DNA of 64,000 bases from Rahnella ecdela (GCF_019049625.1 NZ_JAFMOY010000122.1:1-64000), one strand, 5' to 3'. Positions 40,566-51,385 are shown, counted from the first letter of the stretch. The notes: generated by a model from the letters alone, not told the origin. Numbers and translations are program-made.

Positions 40566-40771
40566 GTAGATGCTCATTCCACCCATTATGTTTGCTCCGG
40601 CTTCATAAACCTGGGAATGATGCAGAGCCAATTTACAGTGCCTATTGTCATCCTGACCGATATCGCGCAAGCGTTATCATCCAGAAGGCAAAACGTTGAG
40701 TGAGGCACTAAATCTGTTGTCCTAGACCTGATTGTTTTTAGACACTTGTCTTCCAGACAAGTGTTTTTTTT
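40566..40771 (+). ncRNA. glmZ: Small regulatory RNA GlmZ
   Basis: A 206-base sRNA that begins GTAGATGCTCATTCC like E. coli GlmZ (207 bases). It keeps GGAATGATGCAGAGCC, the AACGTTGAGTGAGGCAC block (about 40692-40708) and the CTGTTGTC region used for pairing with glmS. The 3' end is a strong hairpin (ACACTTGTCT/AGACAAGTGT) with a T tract. GlmZ, with Hfq, activates glmS translation when glucosamine-6-phosphate is low, and GlmY protects it from RapZ/RNase E cleavage. It lies upstream of the 3' end of hemY, as in E. coli, but without the aslA gene found between proM and glmZ there. Confidence 0.94.
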
Positions 40772-40772
40772 G
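40742..40772 (+). terminator. Terminator of glmZ
   Basis: ACACTTGTCT-TCC-AGACAAGTGT followed by eight T residues; this forms the 3' end of the sRNA and its Hfq-binding tail. Confidence 0.93.
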
Positions 40773-40793
40773 CCTGAAATTTACGACCGCCAT

Positions 40794-40821
40794 AAAAAAG
40801 GCTCCCGAAGGAGCCTTTTAC
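40794..40821. terminator. Terminator of the hemCDXY operon
   Basis: AAAAAAGGCTCC-CGAA-GGAGCCTTTTA. On the minus strand it gives a GC stem followed by a T run 14 bases after the hemY stop codon. Confidence 0.9.
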
Positions 40822-40835
40822 AAACAGCAATTCTA

Positions 40836-42032
40836 TTACGGTTGCTGTGAATTATTCAGCGTCAGCATCAGCCCTTCACGGCGCATCTCGGCCGCTTCTG
40901 CCGGTTTGTGCAGTTTATCCAGCGCGTCAGCCAGCCACGCATAATCATACGCGTCAGGACGTTGTTTCAGCGCTTCACGGAACGCATCGCTCGCCAGTTG
41001 CCATTCGCCATGCTTCATCAGCAACTGACCCAGCGTGCTGCTCAGCAACGGTGTGGTGCCGTTTTGTTTGATGAGCTGACGCAGAGTTTTCTCCAGCTGC
41101 TCAGGATTACCCGAACGGAGTTTAGGCATCAGCGCGACCAGACGGTCGTCGTACTGACGTTTCAGCCCGTCTAGGATCACTTCCTGCGCCAGATCCTGAT
41201 CGTTGCATTCAATCAGATGCGTCGCCATTGCCACCTGCAACGCCACTTCATGACGGGTTTTGCGACTCTGATCTTTCCACCAGCGTTTCAGACCTTCGCT
41301 GCCTTCTTCTGCCATCAGCTGATTCATCATGCCGATATAGGCCTGTTCCTGAAGAACGCGGATTTCATCGTCACTACGAACATCGGCTTTGGCCATCGAA
41401 GGCAAAATTTCCAGCAACGAACCGTACGCGCCGGTACGCAGATAGGCCTGTTCCGCGAGACGTAAAACTTCCGGATGGCGTGGCGACTGCCCGAGTAAAT
41501 GGTCAACGCCGTGGCGCGCGGCATGAATTTCACCCTGCGCCAGCTGAATACGCACGCGGGTAATATCCACCGGCATCTGATCGGTATCAGCGATTTCGGC
41601 CGCACGTTCCAGATACTGATTCGTGCGGATGTCATCGCCGCGCTGCTGTGCCGCTTCCGCAGCCAGTAAATAGTTCACCACCGGCTGTTCAGCGTGATCG
41701 GCATTGCGTGCCAGCAGTTTTTCCATCTGGCGATGATCGCCTTCTGCCAGTTTGAGCATCGCAGCATGAGTTTGCTTGCGTGCTTTAGAGCTTTTACGCC
41801 CGGCAAACCAACCGCGGGTACGTGCACCGGTGCGCAGAACGCGTCGCAGGATCCATTCAATAAAGAACAGCACCAGAATCAGCACGACCAACATAATGAC
41901 TAAACCGGTGACGCTGGTTTCAATGTTGTAGTTGTCTGTCTGGATCAGGACATAGCCCTGGTGGCCGGCCAGAATCGGGCCGACAATAATCCCGGCGAAG
42001 ACAATCAGGAATAACACGAAGACTCGTAACAT
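40836..42032 (-). CDS. hemY: HemY, inner-membrane TPR protein of the hem operon
   Basis: A 398-residue protein, the same length as E. coli HemY. Two membrane helices lie near residues 1-22 and 42-61, followed by a cytoplasmic tetratricopeptide-rich domain (for example GEIHAARHGVDHLLGQSPRHPEVLRLAEQAY). The protein is linked to late protoporphyrin synthesis, but its biochemical role in enterics is not settled; it is not the protoporphyrinogen oxidase HemY of Bacillus. It starts three bases after the hemX stop and ends the hemCDXY operon. Confidence 0.94.
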   Translation of the reverse strand: MLRVFVLFLIVFAGIIVGPILAGHQGYVLIQTDNYNIETSVTGLVIMLVVLILVLFFIEWILRRVLRTGARTRGWFAGRKSSKARKQTHAAMLKLAEGDHRQMEKLLARNADHAEQPVVNYLLAAEAAQQRGDDIRTNQYLERAAEIADTDQMPVDITRVRIQLAQGEIHAARHGVDHLLGQSPRHPEVLRLAEQAYLRTGAYGSLLEILPSMAKADVRSDDEIRVLQEQAYIGMMNQLMAEEGSEGLKRWWKDQSRKTRHEVALQVAMATHLIECNDQDLAQEVILDGLKRQYDDRLVALMPKLRSGNPEQLEKTLRQLIKQNGTTPLLSSTLGQLLMKHGEWQLASDAFREALKQRPDAYDYAWLADALDKLHKPAEAAEMRREGLMLTLNNSQQP

Positions 42033-42035
42033 GCG

Positions 42036-43187
42036 TTATTCCCCCTGCGTGGCGGCGGCGGGCTGCTGGAGCAGGTTACGCACGCGGGTCTGCATCAGCT
42101 TTTCCAGCAACGGCTGGCTTTTCAGCTCGTCAGGTACATCCATAGAAATGGACTGCTGGCTGAGATTATCCAGTTCTTCCAGGAAAGCTTTGGTTGACGG
42201 ATCAGACGTATCAAAATAGGCGCGAACCCATGTCGATACGCTTTCCAGCGACTGTTTGTAGACTTCATCCTGATGACGCGGAACGGCCTGTGCGGCAATC
42301 AACAGGCGCGAACGGATATTCTCGCGCAGATACACATCCTGATTCGGGGCCAGCAACGGCTCGGCACTGCTATCACGGCGGCGTATGGTGATGAAGTCAT
42401 CCATAAAGTTGTGCCAGCTTTTGGTCAGGTTCTGACGCCATTCCGTCATTGAACCGGACAGGCTTGAGCTGTCGTTGTCCATCGGGGAATCGTCAGTGTC
42501 ATTGTCGGCCAGACGCAGGTTATCCACCTGATTTGACAGCTGATTCAGCTTAAGAATGATACCGTCGAAATCAACCTGTGCAACAGCAGAAAGGCTGCCC
42601 ACGTCTTCGTTCAGCGCGCGGCGCACGTCAATCAGGCTCGGATCATTCATGTCCGCAAGGCTGGCATCGGCGCTTTTCAGCAGTGCGGCCGCAGTGGTGA
42701 CATCCTGATCGCTCCACAGCTTGCGACCTGCGAGTTTCACCAGATAATCGGCCTGAGCCAGTAACCAGGTTTTGGCATCGCTGCCTGAAATGCTGGCAAC
42801 TTTATCTTGTAACTCATTCAGCTGACGGCCATACGACGCCTGCTGGCGGTCAGCGGCCTGCTGGGTTTTATCCTGCTGAGCGAGCAGGGCGGCGATTTGC
42901 TGCTTATCCTGTTGCTGGCTTTTTTGCAGGGCATCAAGCTGTGCAGAAAGCGCCTCGTTGGAGGCGGCCTGGGCCAGCGATTGCTGGTGTCCGTGATAGT
43001 AAAGACCAGCACCAAGTGCGATCACTAATACAATCGCGATAGCGCCTAACACCGGCGCGGTACGTTGCTTTTTACGCAGCGTTGTCAGCTCCTGGTCACG
43101 GTCTGAAGCTTCTGGCTGGGGGCTCTCAACCGCTGGGGAGATAACAACATTCTCATCCGGCGCGGAAGGTTTTTTTTGTTCCGTCAT
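42036..43187 (-). CDS. hemX: HemX, inner-membrane protein of the hem operon
   Basis: A 383-residue protein (393 in E. coli). A Pro- and Glu-rich N-terminal tail is followed by one membrane helix near residues 45-66 and a long, Gln- and Ala-rich, probably coiled-coil periplasmic stretch (about 75-140). It is often annotated as a putative uroporphyrinogen III C-methyltransferase, but it lacks the SAM-binding motifs of true methyltransferases, so a structural or regulatory role is more likely. It lies 13 bases after hemD and three bases before hemY. Confidence 0.92.
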   Translation of the reverse strand: MTEQKKPSAPDENVVISPAVESPQPEASDRDQELTTLRKKQRTAPVLGAIAIVLVIALGAGLYYHGHQQSLAQAASNEALSAQLDALQKSQQQDKQQIAALLAQQDKTQQAADRQQASYGRQLNELQDKVASISGSDAKTWLLAQADYLVKLAGRKLWSDQDVTTAAALLKSADASLADMNDPSLIDVRRALNEDVGSLSAVAQVDFDGIILKLNQLSNQVDNLRLADNDTDDSPMDNDSSSLSGSMTEWRQNLTKSWHNFMDDFITIRRRDSSAEPLLAPNQDVYLRENIRSRLLIAAQAVPRHQDEVYKQSLESVSTWVRAYFDTSDPSTKAFLEELDNLSQQSISMDVPDELKSQPLLEKLMQTRVRNLLQQPAAATQGE

Positions 43188-43200
43188 TTTGGCACATCCC

Positions 43201-43950
43201 TTAGTCAGGTAGTTGTAATGCGCGGATCAGCGCATCATTGTCTGCATTCTCGGCAACCCGAACAGCACGCCAGCCGAGCTGGCGGGCGAGGGTTGCCAAA
43301 CGTTCACTGACCACGACCAGATTACAGCGCAGTAACCATGAGTTTCGGTAGTAATCAGGAACTAACTGGTACAGCTGTTGCAGCATTTCTCCGCTGGTCA
43401 CGACCAGCGTATCAATTCCGGCGCGTTGCCAGAGAGCGCTCTGTTCGCTGGCATCATAGTAAACCGGGCTGCGCTGATAACATTCGCAGTAGGTCACTTC
43501 AACGCCGCGTTCGGTGAGCGTTTCGGCCAGCAATTCTCTTCCGCCATTGCCACGCAATATCAGCGCTTTTTTGCCTTGTATGCGTTGCAACGCCGGGAGA
43601 TTCAATAACATCTCGCTGGTTTCCCCATCCTGTGGATAGATAACCGGGAGACTGCTGGCACGATGAAACAGCAGGCCTGTGGTGCGGCCAATCGCATAAT
43701 AGCTGACGTTATCCGGCCAGCGGGTGGCAGACTGACGTAATGCGCGATCGGCGTAGTTCACGGCATGTTGAGAGAGTACAAATACCAGATCCTGCTGATT
43801 TAATGAGGATAGCAGGTTCGGCAGCATTGCGAGCTGGTTCCCCGGCGCAAATTCAATCAGCGGAGAATGAAAGGCTACCCGGCCCAGTGTACGCAGCCGG
43901 TTAACCAGCTTTTCTCCTGCCGGAGAGGGACGGGTAACCAGAATGGTCAT
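43201..43950 (-). CDS. hemD: Uroporphyrinogen-III synthase
   Basis: A 249-residue enzyme (246 in E. coli) that cyclises hydroxymethylbilane with inversion of ring D to uroporphyrinogen III. It has the two-domain HemD fold, with conserved [11 protein letters not shown] at the N-terminus and the [13 protein letters not shown] region. The family is poorly conserved, so position matters: it overlaps hemC by four bases and precedes hemX, as in E. coli. Confidence 0.94.
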   Translation of the reverse strand: MTILVTRPSPAGEKLVNRLRTLGRVAFHSPLIEFAPGNQLAMLPNLLSSLNQQDLVFVLSQHAVNYADRALRQSATRWPDNVSYYAIGRTTGLLFHRASSLPVIYPQDGETSEMLLNLPALQRIQGKKALILRGNGGRELLAETLTERGVEVTYCECYQRSPVYYDASEQSALWQRAGIDTLVVTSGEMLQQLYQLVPDYYRNSWLLRCNLVVVSERLATLARQLGWRAVRVAENADNDALIRALQLPD

Positions 43951-44888
43951 TGGGGAGCGTTCCCTTTATAGACCTCTTGCAGAATTTCACGTGCCCCGTT
44001 GGCCAGCAGTTCTTCGGCAAGTTCCACGCCCATACTGTGTGCGTCAGCGGCAGGACCGCGACGTTCGCCGGCCACCATCTGGCTGCCGTCGGGTGCGCCA
44101 ACCAGCGCACGCAGCCACAGCTGGTCGCCGTCGAGTTCAGCGTAGCTGCCAATCGGCACCTGACATCCGCCTTCGAGGCGCATATTCATTGCCCGTTCAG
44201 CCTCAACGCGTACCGTGGTTTCGCGGTGCGCCAGGGGTGCGAGTAAATCGCGGGTGGTTTGATCGTCGAGACGGCATTCGATGCCGACGGCACCCTGTCC
44301 GACCGCTGGCAGACACTCTTCCGGCGTCAGCGCCGTACGGATACGATTCTCAAGACCCAGGCGTTTGAGTCCGGCGACGGCCAGAATAATGGCATCGTAT
44401 TCGCCGTTATCGAGTTTGGATAACCGGGTGCCCACATTGCCACGCAAATCACGGATCACCAGATCCGGACGTTTCTGGCGCAGTTGGCACTGACGGCGCA
44501 GGCTTGAGGTACCCACTACGCTGCCATGAGGCAACTCGGCCAGACTGGCATAATGATTTGAGACGAAAGCATCGCGCGGGTCTTCGCGTTCACAAATTGT
44601 GACCAGTCCCAGGCCTTCCGGGAACTCCACCGGCACATCTTTCATAGAGTGCACAGCAATATCCGCGCGGCCATCGAGCATCGCCAGTTCAAGCTCTTTC
44701 ACAAACAAACCTTTGCCGCCCACTTTGGCCAGCGGGGTATCTAAAATGATATCGCCCTTAGTGACCATCGGGACCAGTTCCACCTGCAAACCGGGGTGAC
44801 AGGCCATCAGCTGGCTTTGAACATATTGTGCCTGCCACAGAGCCAGAGGGCTCTGTCGGGTGGCAATTCGAATGATTTTGTCTAACAT
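43947..44888 (-). CDS. hemC: Hydroxymethylbilane synthase (porphobilinogen deaminase)
   Basis: A 313-residue enzyme, the same length as E. coli HemC. It joins four porphobilinogens into hydroxymethylbilane. The dipyrromethane cofactor cysteine is in [16 protein letters not shown] (near residue 242), and the arginine-rich substrate segment [10 protein letters not shown] is intact. It opens the hemCDXY operon and is divergent from cyaA across a 330-base control region. Confidence 0.97.
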   Translation of the reverse strand: MLDKIIRIATRQSPLALWQAQYVQSQLMACHPGLQVELVPMVTKGDIILDTPLAKVGGKGLFVKELELAMLDGRADIAVHSMKDVPVEFPEGLGLVTICEREDPRDAFVSNHYASLAELPHGSVVGTSSLRRQCQLRQKRPDLVIRDLRGNVGTRLSKLDNGEYDAIILAVAGLKRLGLENRIRTALTPEECLPAVGQGAVGIECRLDDQTTRDLLAPLAHRETTVRVEAERAMNMRLEGGCQVPIGSYAELDGDQLWLRALVGAPDGSQMVAGERRGPAADAHSMGVELAEELLANGAREILQEVYKGNAPQ

Positions 44889-45218
44889 GTTTGTTACCGT
44901 TTAACTGTCTCTGTGACCATCCTACCACTGACAATAGAAAGCTGTCAGCGTAAGAAGCCATTCGGAAAAGTAGGGCAACGGTTACTGCGGGGAATTGTTC
45001 CTTAATGGAACAGACGGTAAAATCCAGAGAAGCGGAAGAGTAATTGTGGTGCGTTACTTTCTTTACGGTCAATCAGCAAGGTGTTAAATTGATCACGTTT
45101 CCAGCAATTATTCGTCAACTATTTGCACAATCATGATTGTTCAAAGCATAAGCATCACGATAAATGACGGATTTGGAACGGGGTTATTTCCAGACACTGT
45201 ATAATCAGGCGAAACGTC
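44889..45218 (+). promoter_or_regulatory. hemC-cyaA divergent control region
   Basis: This 330-base gap contains no gene. It holds a CRP site at 45079-45100 and a near-perfect 20-bp palindrome at 45124-45143 that I cannot assign to a known regulator. It must also hold the hemC promoters and the cyaA promoters. A long leader before the TTG start of cyaA is usual. Confidence 0.6.
45079..45100 (+). promoter_or_regulatory. CRP-cAMP site of cyaA
   Basis: A 22-base element (AGGTGTTAAATTG then ATCACGTTT) that matches the E. coli cyaA P2 CRP site as I remember it. CRP-cAMP binding here represses cyaA, giving feedback control of cAMP synthesis. Confidence 0.8.
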
Positions 45219-47777
45219 TTGTACCTCTACATCGAGACATTGAAGCAAAGATTGGATGCGATCAACCAGTTACGAGTCGATCGTGCGCTGGCAGCCATGG
45301 GTCCTGCGTTTCAACAGGTCTACACACTGCTTCCTGTCTTTTTACATCAACATCACCCTCTGATGCCGGGATACCTTGAAGGTAAGGTTCCGCATGGTAT
45401 CTGCATTTTCACGCCTGATGAATCCCAGCAATCCTATCTGACTGACCTCGAAGATAAATGGGGCAGCGCACTTGAACCTACGGTTAAAGGCGAATTGCCG
45501 ATAACCGGCGTCTATTCGATGGGCAGCACCTCCTCAATCGGTCAGAGCCAAAGTTCTGATCTGGATATCTGGGTCTGTCATCAGTCCTGGCTCGATAACG
45601 AAGAACGCAACCGCTTACAGCAAAAATGCAGCCTGTTAGAAAAATGGGCGGCCTCGCTGGGCGTGGAAGTCAGCTTCTTCCTGATCGACGAAAACCGCTT
45701 CCGTCATAACGAAAGTGGCAGTCTGGGCGGCGAAGACTGCGGTTCAACGCAGCACATCTTATTACTCGACGAATTCTATCGCACTGCGGTGCGTATGGCC
45801 GGTAAACGCATTCTGTGGAATATGGTGCCGGGCGAAGAAGAAGCCCATTACGATGAATATGTCCTTTCGCTTTACGCGCAGGGCGCCCTGACGCCGAATG
45901 AATGGCTGGATCTGGGCGGCCTCAGCACGCTTTCGGCGGAAGAGTATTTCGGCGCGAGTCTGTGGCAGTTATATAAAAGTATCGATTCTCCTTATAAAGC
46001 GGTGCTTAAAACGCTATTGCTGGAAGCCTATTCGTGGGAATACCCGCAAACCCAGTTACTGGCGATGGATATCAAACAACGTCTGCATCAGGGTGAGATT
46101 GTCAGCTTCGGGCTGGATCCTTACTGTATGATGCTCGACCGCGTGACCCGCTATCTCACCCAGATTGAAGACACTACCCGCCTCGATTTAGTCCGCCGCT
46201 GTTTCTATTTAAAAGTCTGCGAAAAACTCTCCCGGGCACGTGCATCGGTTGGCTGGCGTCGTGAAATTCTCAGCCAGCTGGTGGCGGAATGGGGCTGGGA
46301 TGAAGAGCGTCTGGCGATCCTGGATAACCGGGCGAACTGGAAAATCGAACGTGTGCGCGAAGCGCATAACGAACTGCTCGATGCCATGATGCAAAGCTAT
46401 CGCAACCTGATCCGCTTTGCCCGTCGCAACAATTTAAGTGTCAGCGCCAGCCCGCAGGATATCGGCGTGCTGACCCGTAAGTTGTATGCCGCATTTGAAG
46501 CGCTGCCGGGCAAAGTGACGCTGGTGAACCCGCAGATTTCGCCTGACTTGTCTGAGAACGATTTAACCTTTATTCATGTGCCGATTGGTCGTGCAAACCG
46601 CACCGGCTGGTATCTGTATAACCAGTCGCCGTCGATGGAATCCATCGTCAGCCATCAGCCGCTGGAATATAACCGTTATCTGAACAAACTGGTGGCGTGG
46701 GCCTATTTCAACGGTCTGCTGACGTCCACCACGCGCCTGCACATTAAAAGTGGCAGTCTGTGTGATATCGCTAAATTGCGCGAACTGGTGGCGGATGTTT
46801 CGCATAACTTCCCGCTGCGACTGGCTGCACCGACGCCGAAAGCGCTGTACAGCCCGTGTGAAATTCGCCACTTAGCAATTATCGTCAATCTGGAACACGA
46901 TCCGACTGCGGCCTTCCGCAATCAGGTGGTGCATTTCGATTTCCGTAAACTGGATGTTTTCAGCTTCGGGCAGAATCAGGAATGTATGGTCGGCAGTATC
47001 GACCTGCTTTATCGCAACTCGTGGAACGAAGTGCGTACGCTGCACTTCAGCGGTGAACAGGCGGTGCTGGAAGCGCTGAAAACCATTCTGGGCAAAATGC
47101 ATCAGGACGCCGCACCGCCGGAATCGGTGGAAGTGTTCTGCTACAGCCAGCATTTACGCGGCCTTATCCGCACGCGTGTTCAGCAGCTGGTGTCGGAATG
47201 CATCGAACTTCGCCTCTCGAGCAAACGTCTCGAACCTGGCCGTTTCAAAGCCGTGCGTGTCGCGGGACAAACCTGGGGTCTGTTCTTCGAACGCCTGAGT
47301 GTTTCAGTGCAGAAGCTGGAAAACGCCATCGAGTTTTACGGTGCGATTTCCAACAACAAACTGCACGGATTGTCGGTGAAATTGCAGACTGACCAGGCGC
47401 ATTTGCCTGCGGTCATTGACGGCTACGCCAGCGAAGGGATCATTCAGTTCTTCTTTGAAGACAGCGCTGACGACATTGGTTTTAATATCTACATTCTCGA
47501 CGAGTCGAACCGCGTCGAGGTCTATCACCATTGTGAAGGCAGTAAAGAAGATCTGGTGCGTGACGTCAGTCGCTTTTACTCCTCCTCGCACGACCGGTTT
47601 ACCTACGGCTCAAGCTTCATCAACTTTAACCTGCCGCAGTTCTACCAGATTGTGTCCCTTGATGAGCGCATTCAGGTGATCCCATTTCGCAGCAACGCGT
47701 TATCTGCGACCTGCGCGCCTTTGCCTGAAACTGAAGTCGAACCTTCCCGGTTGAAACAGCAATTTCAGTTGCATTAG
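45219..47777 (+). CDS. cyaA: Adenylate cyclase (class I)
   Basis: An 852-residue class I adenylate cyclase (848 in E. coli) that makes cAMP from ATP. The N-terminal catalytic half has a nucleotidyltransferase-type motif, [19 protein letters not shown], with Asp114 and Asp116. The C-terminal half mediates control by phosphorylated EIIA-Glc. The start is TTG at 45219, as in E. coli, giving [15 protein letters not shown]; the weak codon limits expression. The CRP site upstream gives feedback repression. The antisense cyaY gene usually found downstream is missing. Confidence 0.97.
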   Translation: MYLYIETLKQRLDAINQLRVDRALAAMGPAFQQVYTLLPVFLHQHHPLMPGYLEGKVPHGICIFTPDESQQSYLTDLEDKWGSALEPTVKGELPITGVYSMGSTSSIGQSQSSDLDIWVCHQSWLDNEERNRLQQKCSLLEKWAASLGVEVSFFLIDENRFRHNESGSLGGEDCGSTQHILLLDEFYRTAVRMAGKRILWNMVPGEEEAHYDEYVLSLYAQGALTPNEWLDLGGLSTLSAEEYFGASLWQLYKSIDSPYKAVLKTLLLEAYSWEYPQTQLLAMDIKQRLHQGEIVSFGLDPYCMMLDRVTRYLTQIEDTTRLDLVRRCFYLKVCEKLSRARASVGWRREILSQLVAEWGWDEERLAILDNRANWKIERVREAHNELLDAMMQSYRNLIRFARRNNLSVSASPQDIGVLTRKLYAAFEALPGKVTLVNPQISPDLSENDLTFIHVPIGRANRTGWYLYNQSPSMESIVSHQPLEYNRYLNKLVAWAYFNGLLTSTTRLHIKSGSLCDIAKLRELVADVSHNFPLRLAAPTPKALYSPCEIRHLAIIVNLEHDPTAAFRNQVVHFDFRKLDVFSFGQNQECMVGSIDLLYRNSWNEVRTLHFSGEQAVLEALKTILGKMHQDAAPPESVEVFCYSQHLRGLIRTRVQQLVSECIELRLSSKRLEPGRFKAVRVAGQTWGLFFERLSVSVQKLENAIEFYGAISNNKLHGLSVKLQTDQAHLPAVIDGYASEGIIQFFFEDSADDIGFNIYILDESNRVEVYHHCEGSKEDLVRDVSRFYSSSHDRFTYGSSFINFNLPQFYQIVSLDERIQVIPFRSNALSATCAPLPETEVEPSRLKQQFQLH

Positions 47778-47935
47778 AAAAGACGTCCCAATCCCGGACA
47801 CGCGGCAGAATATCTGGCTTTCCTTCTCCTTAAACCCTGAAAATGTGCCCGCGTGTTTTATCGATTCCTGTTGCTTTTCATGATCCACCTGCGATTATAG
47901 AGAGCTTGGTCGCATGAATTACGGGCATTCATAAA

Positions 47936-48139
47936 ATGAAAAACGCTTTACGCTGGTCTCTGGCCGCGACGATATTATTTTCTCTCTCCGGTTGCGGACT
48001 GAAAGGGCCGTTGTATTTCCCACCACCGGAAAAATCAACGACTCAGAAAACCAGTAATGTTCCAGGTACTGCTAACGACGGTTCATCGCAGCAGAAAGGT
48101 GTATCACCAGAAGATCTCACGACTAATTCCAGAGATTAA
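47936..48139 (+). CDS. lptM: Small outer-membrane lipoprotein LptM (YifL)
   Basis: A 67-residue lipoprotein, the same length as in E. coli. The signal peptide ends in lipobox LSGC (Cys20), followed by GLKGPLYFPPPE, the conserved core of the family. In E. coli LptM helps LptD/LptE mature into the LPS translocon. The tail is Ser/Thr-rich and variable. It is upstream of dapF, as in E. coli, and both are probably co-transcribed. Confidence 0.93.
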   Translation: MKNALRWSLAATILFSLSGCGLKGPLYFPPPEKSTTQKTSNVPGTANDGSSQQKGVSPEDLTTNSRD

Positions 48140-48234
48140 CCGGCCAGTGCCGGGGGTTTCGTGCAGTACTGCCGGAGCCCTTTCCTTCAGGGATCATCGC
48201 GACTGGATTTGACCAGCGGTAAACGGAGTCAGTT

Positions 48235-49059
48235 ATGCAGTTCTCCAAAATGCACGGCCTGGGAAACGATTTTATGGTCGTTGATGCCGTCACTCAAAAT
48301 GTCTACTTCTCGCCTGAGTTGATCCGCCGTTTGTCCGATCGTCACCGTGGCGTGGGTTTTGACCAGCTGCTGGTGGTAGAGCCACCTTATGACCCCGAAT
48401 TAGATTTTCATTACCGTATTTTCAATGCAGACGGCAGCGAAGTGGCGCAGTGCGGCAATGGCGCGCGGTGCTTTGCCCGCTTTGTCCGCATTAAAGGTCT
48501 GACCAACAAACGCGATATTCGCGTCAGTACGCAGACTGGCCGCATGGTGCTGACGGTAACGGAAGATGAAGAAGTTCAGGTCAATATGGGTGAGCCGGTG
48601 TTTGAACCGCAACAGGTTCCTTTCCGTGCAGCGAAACCGGAAAAGACCTATATTCTGCGTGCAGAAGAGCGCACAGTATTCTGCGGCGTAGTGTCGATGG
48701 GAAACCCGCACTGCGTATTGCAGGTCGAGGACGTGTTAACGGCAGAAGTCGATGTCCTCGGGCCGTTGCTGGAAAGCCACGAGCGTTTTCCCGAGCGTGT
48801 GAACGTGGGGTTCATGCAGATCCTCAGTCCGGAAAGCGTGAAATTGCGCGTGTACGAACGGGGTGCCGGTGAAACACAGGCGTGCGGAAGTGGTGCTTGT
48901 GCCGCTGTTGCAGTCGGTATCCAGCAAGGGTTACTTGCTGAAGAAGTTCAGGTGGAACTGCCGGGAGGCAGCCTCGAAATTCGCTGGAAAGGGCCGGGTC
49001 ACCCGCTGTATATGACCGGACCTGCCACTCATGTTTACGACGGATTTATTCATCTATGA
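48235..49059 (+). CDS. dapF: Diaminopimelate epimerase
   Basis: A 274-residue cofactor-independent epimerase, the same length as in E. coli, converting LL- to meso-diaminopimelate for peptidoglycan and lysine. The two catalytic cysteines lie in [13 protein letters not shown] and [15 protein letters not shown]. It heads a coupled run of genes: its stop overlaps the yigA start by four bases. Confidence 0.97.
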   Translation: MQFSKMHGLGNDFMVVDAVTQNVYFSPELIRRLSDRHRGVGFDQLLVVEPPYDPELDFHYRIFNADGSEVAQCGNGARCFARFVRIKGLTNKRDIRVSTQTGRMVLTVTEDEEVQVNMGEPVFEPQQVPFRAAKPEKTYILRAEERTVFCGVVSMGNPHCVLQVEDVLTAEVDVLGPLLESHERFPERVNVGFMQILSPESVKLRVYERGAGETQACGSGACAAVAVGIQQGLLAEEVQVELPGGSLEIRWKGPGHPLYMTGPATHVYDGFIHL

Positions 49060-49760
49060 ACAATCTTGATGACCAGATTGAACCGGTGATAGCACTCGAC
49101 GACGACAGCGTGATGCAATATCTGCTGCAAAACCCGGATTTCTTTATTCGCAATGCCCGCAGTGTCGAGCAGATGCACGTACCGCATCCGGTGAAAGGCA
49201 GCATTTCGCTGGTTGAATGGCAGCTCGGACGTCAGCGTCATCAGATTGCGCAGCTTGAAGAAGAAATTACCTTGCTGATGGAGCAGGCCTCGATCAACGA
49301 ATCGTTGTTCGGACGGATGATCGAGTTGCAGGCCACGCTCGCGGCGGCCAGTAGTTTGCAGGATATGCTTAACCGCCTGCAACGCTGGGCGCGCAGTCTC
49401 GGACTGGCGGGCGCCAATGTGCGTCTGTTCAGTGAAGGCTGGCGTATCGGTGCCCCTTCTGATTTCACCCATCTGGCGGTGAGTCGCGGGGCGTTTGAAT
49501 CAATGCGTATTCAGCGGCTGGGTGAAACCCCGCACTATCTCGGCGGCCTGAATGGTCCTGAACTGTTGCTGCTATTGCCGCAGGCCAAAGCTGTCGGTTC
49601 CGTCGCGCTTTCCCTGATGGGTGAGCAGGGCGAACTGGGCATGCTGATTTTCAGCAGCCGCGACCCGCAACACTATCAGCCGGGGATGGGCACGGTCTTA
49701 CTCGATCAGCTGGCTAAAATGTTACCCGGCCTGCTGGAACGCTGGATAGAACGGGTATGA
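49056..49760 (+). CDS. yigA: DUF484 (GAF-like) family protein YigA
   Basis: A 234-residue DUF484 protein (235 in E. coli) of unknown biochemical role. A helical, coiled-coil-like stretch lies near residues 50-90 ([19 protein letters not shown]), followed by a GAF-like domain. The dapF-yigA-xerC-yigB order is conserved across the gamma-proteobacteria, and each junction here overlaps by four bases or fewer, so it is made together with XerC. Confidence 0.92.
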   Translation: MNNLDDQIEPVIALDDDSVMQYLLQNPDFFIRNARSVEQMHVPHPVKGSISLVEWQLGRQRHQIAQLEEEITLLMEQASINESLFGRMIELQATLAAASSLQDMLNRLQRWARSLGLAGANVRLFSEGWRIGAPSDFTHLAVSRGAFESMRIQRLGETPHYLGGLNGPELLLLLPQAKAVGSVALSLMGEQGELGMLIFSSRDPQHYQPGMGTVLLDQLAKMLPGLLERWIERV

Positions 49761-50668
49761 GCCACACCGAATCGCCTCTCTATCCCGCAGTGGAGGCGTT
49801 TCTGCGTTACCTGCACGTCGAACGTCAACTCAGTCCGCTTACCACCACCAATTACAGCCGCCAGTTAGAAGCCCTGATCGCCATTTCCGGCGAAATAGGT
49901 ATTTCTCACTGGCAGCAACTCGATGCGCCAAAAGTCCGCATGTTACTCGCGCGCAGCAAGCGCGCCGGTTTAGGGCCTTCCAGTCTGGCGCTGCGCATGT
50001 CTTCGCTGCGCAGTTTTCTCGACTGGCTGGTGCGTCAGGGCGTATTAAGCGCCAATCCTGCCAAAGGGATTTCCACGCCACGCTCACCGAAACATCTGCC
50101 AAAGAATCTTGATGTCGATGAGGTGAATAAACTGCTGGAAATCGACCTCAACGATCCGCTTTCCGTGCGTGACCGCGCGATGCTGGAAGTGATGTACGGC
50201 GGCGGACTGCGTCTTTCTGAACTGGTGGGTATCGACTGTAAGCATATCGATATGGCCTCCGGCGAAGTGCGCGTGTTGGGTAAAGGCAGTAAAGAACGCA
50301 AGGTGCCGATCGGGCGCACTGCCGTCACCTGGCTCAAGCACTGGCTGGAACGCCGCGCTGATTTTAATCCGCAGGATGACGCGATGTTTTTGTCGAGCAA
50401 AGGCAGCCGTATTTCTGCGCGGAATGTTCAGAAGCGTTTTGCCGAATGGGGCGTGAAACAGGGCGTCAACAGCCATATTCATCCGCATAAACTGCGTCAC
50501 TCGTTTGCCACGCATGTACTGGAATCCAGCGGTGATTTACGCGCAGTACAGGAACTGCTGGGCCACGCGAATTTGTCCACGACACAAATCTATACCCATC
50601 TGGACTTTCAACATCTGGCGACGGTTTACGACGCCGCGCATCCCCGCGCAAAACGAGGAAAATCATGA
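49757..50668 (+). CDS. xerC: Site-specific tyrosine recombinase XerC
   Basis: A 303-residue tyrosine recombinase (298 in E. coli). The N-terminal SAM-like core-binding domain covers about residues 1-100. The catalytic residues are Arg152 (GLRLSEL), Lys176 (GKGSKER), His244 and Arg247 (HKLRHSF), His270 ([10 protein letters not shown]) and the nucleophile Tyr279. With XerD and FtsK it resolves chromosome dimers at dif. It overlaps yigA by four bases and touches yigB. Confidence 0.96.
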   Translation: MSHTESPLYPAVEAFLRYLHVERQLSPLTTTNYSRQLEALIAISGEIGISHWQQLDAPKVRMLLARSKRAGLGPSSLALRMSSLRSFLDWLVRQGVLSANPAKGISTPRSPKHLPKNLDVDEVNKLLEIDLNDPLSVRDRAMLEVMYGGGLRLSELVGIDCKHIDMASGEVRVLGKGSKERKVPIGRTAVTWLKHWLERRADFNPQDDAMFLSSKGSRISARNVQKRFAEWGVKQGVNSHIHPHKLRHSFATHVLESSGDLRAVQELLGHANLSTTQIYTHLDFQHLATVYDAAHPRAKRGKS

Positions 50669-51384
50669 TGAAGTTCTATCGTCCGCTGAAACGCATTGAA
50701 GCGATCACTTTCGATTTAGACGACACGCTGTATGACAATTACGATGTTATTCGTCGTACCGATTCTGAAACGCTGAAATCGATTCAGGGTTTCCATCCGT
50801 CACTGGCTGAAATGGCACCGGACACCATCCGCCTGATGCGTGCAGAATTGCTGGCAGAGGACGCTGAGATTTATCACGACGTCACCGAATGGCGTCGTCA
50901 GGCCGTATTGCTGGCAATGACGCGTGCGGGCCTGAGCGAAAGTGACGCGAAACTCGGCACAAAAGCCGCGATGGAAACCTTCGCCCTGTGGCGTAGCCGG
51001 ATTTATGTGCCGGGAGAAAATCACGACGCGCTGGCCTCTCTTGCCGAACGCTGGCCTTTAGTGGCGATCACCAACGGCAATGCCGATCCGCACGCCTGCG
51101 GTCTGGCGCAATATTTCCAGTTTACCTTGCGTGCGGGCGATCATGGACGGGCGAAACCTTACGCCGACATGTATAAAAAGGCGTCGATGAAGCTGGATAT
51201 TCCGCTTGAAAACATCCTCCATGTAGGCGATGACCTGACGACGGACGTCGCGGGTTCCGTGCGTTGCGGCATGCAATCGTGCTGGATTAATTTGCGCGAA
51301 GGCGACCTGATGCACATTAAGGATGCCCGCCTGTTACCGCATATTGAGATTTCGCAGTTGGCATCGCTGACAGCATTGCTATAA
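50668..51384 (+). CDS. yigB: HAD-family FMN/5-amino-6-(5-phosphoribitylamino)uracil phosphatase YigB
   Basis: A 238-residue HAD phosphatase. It has the nucleophile motif FDLDDTLYDN, the threonine motif VAITNGNADP and the metal-binding motif HVGDDLTTDVAGS. E. coli YigB removes the phosphate in riboflavin synthesis and from FMN. The start at 50668 gives MKFYRPL, like E. coli; an ATG three bases earlier inside the xerC stop is equally possible. Its 3' end carries the uvrD promoter. Confidence 0.92.
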   Translation: MKFYRPLKRIEAITFDLDDTLYDNYDVIRRTDSETLKSIQGFHPSLAEMAPDTIRLMRAELLAEDAEIYHDVTEWRRQAVLLAMTRAGLSESDAKLGTKAAMETFALWRSRIYVPGENHDALASLAERWPLVAITNGNADPHACGLAQYFQFTLRAGDHGRAKPYADMYKKASMKLDIPLENILHVGDDLTTDVAGSVRCGMQSCWINLREGDLMHIKDARLLPHIEISQLASLTALL

Positions 51385-51385
51385 T
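51358..51385 (+). promoter_or_regulatory. uvrD promoter
   Basis: TTGGCA at 51358-51363 and a perfect TATAAT at 51380-51385, spaced 16 bases, overlap the end of yigB. The predicted start is near 51392, ten bases before the LexA box. Confidence 0.75.

Noticed and set aside
47700-47888. A 62-codon minus-strand frame where cyaY should be
   Set aside because: It overlaps the cyaA 3' end and its translation has no frataxin features.
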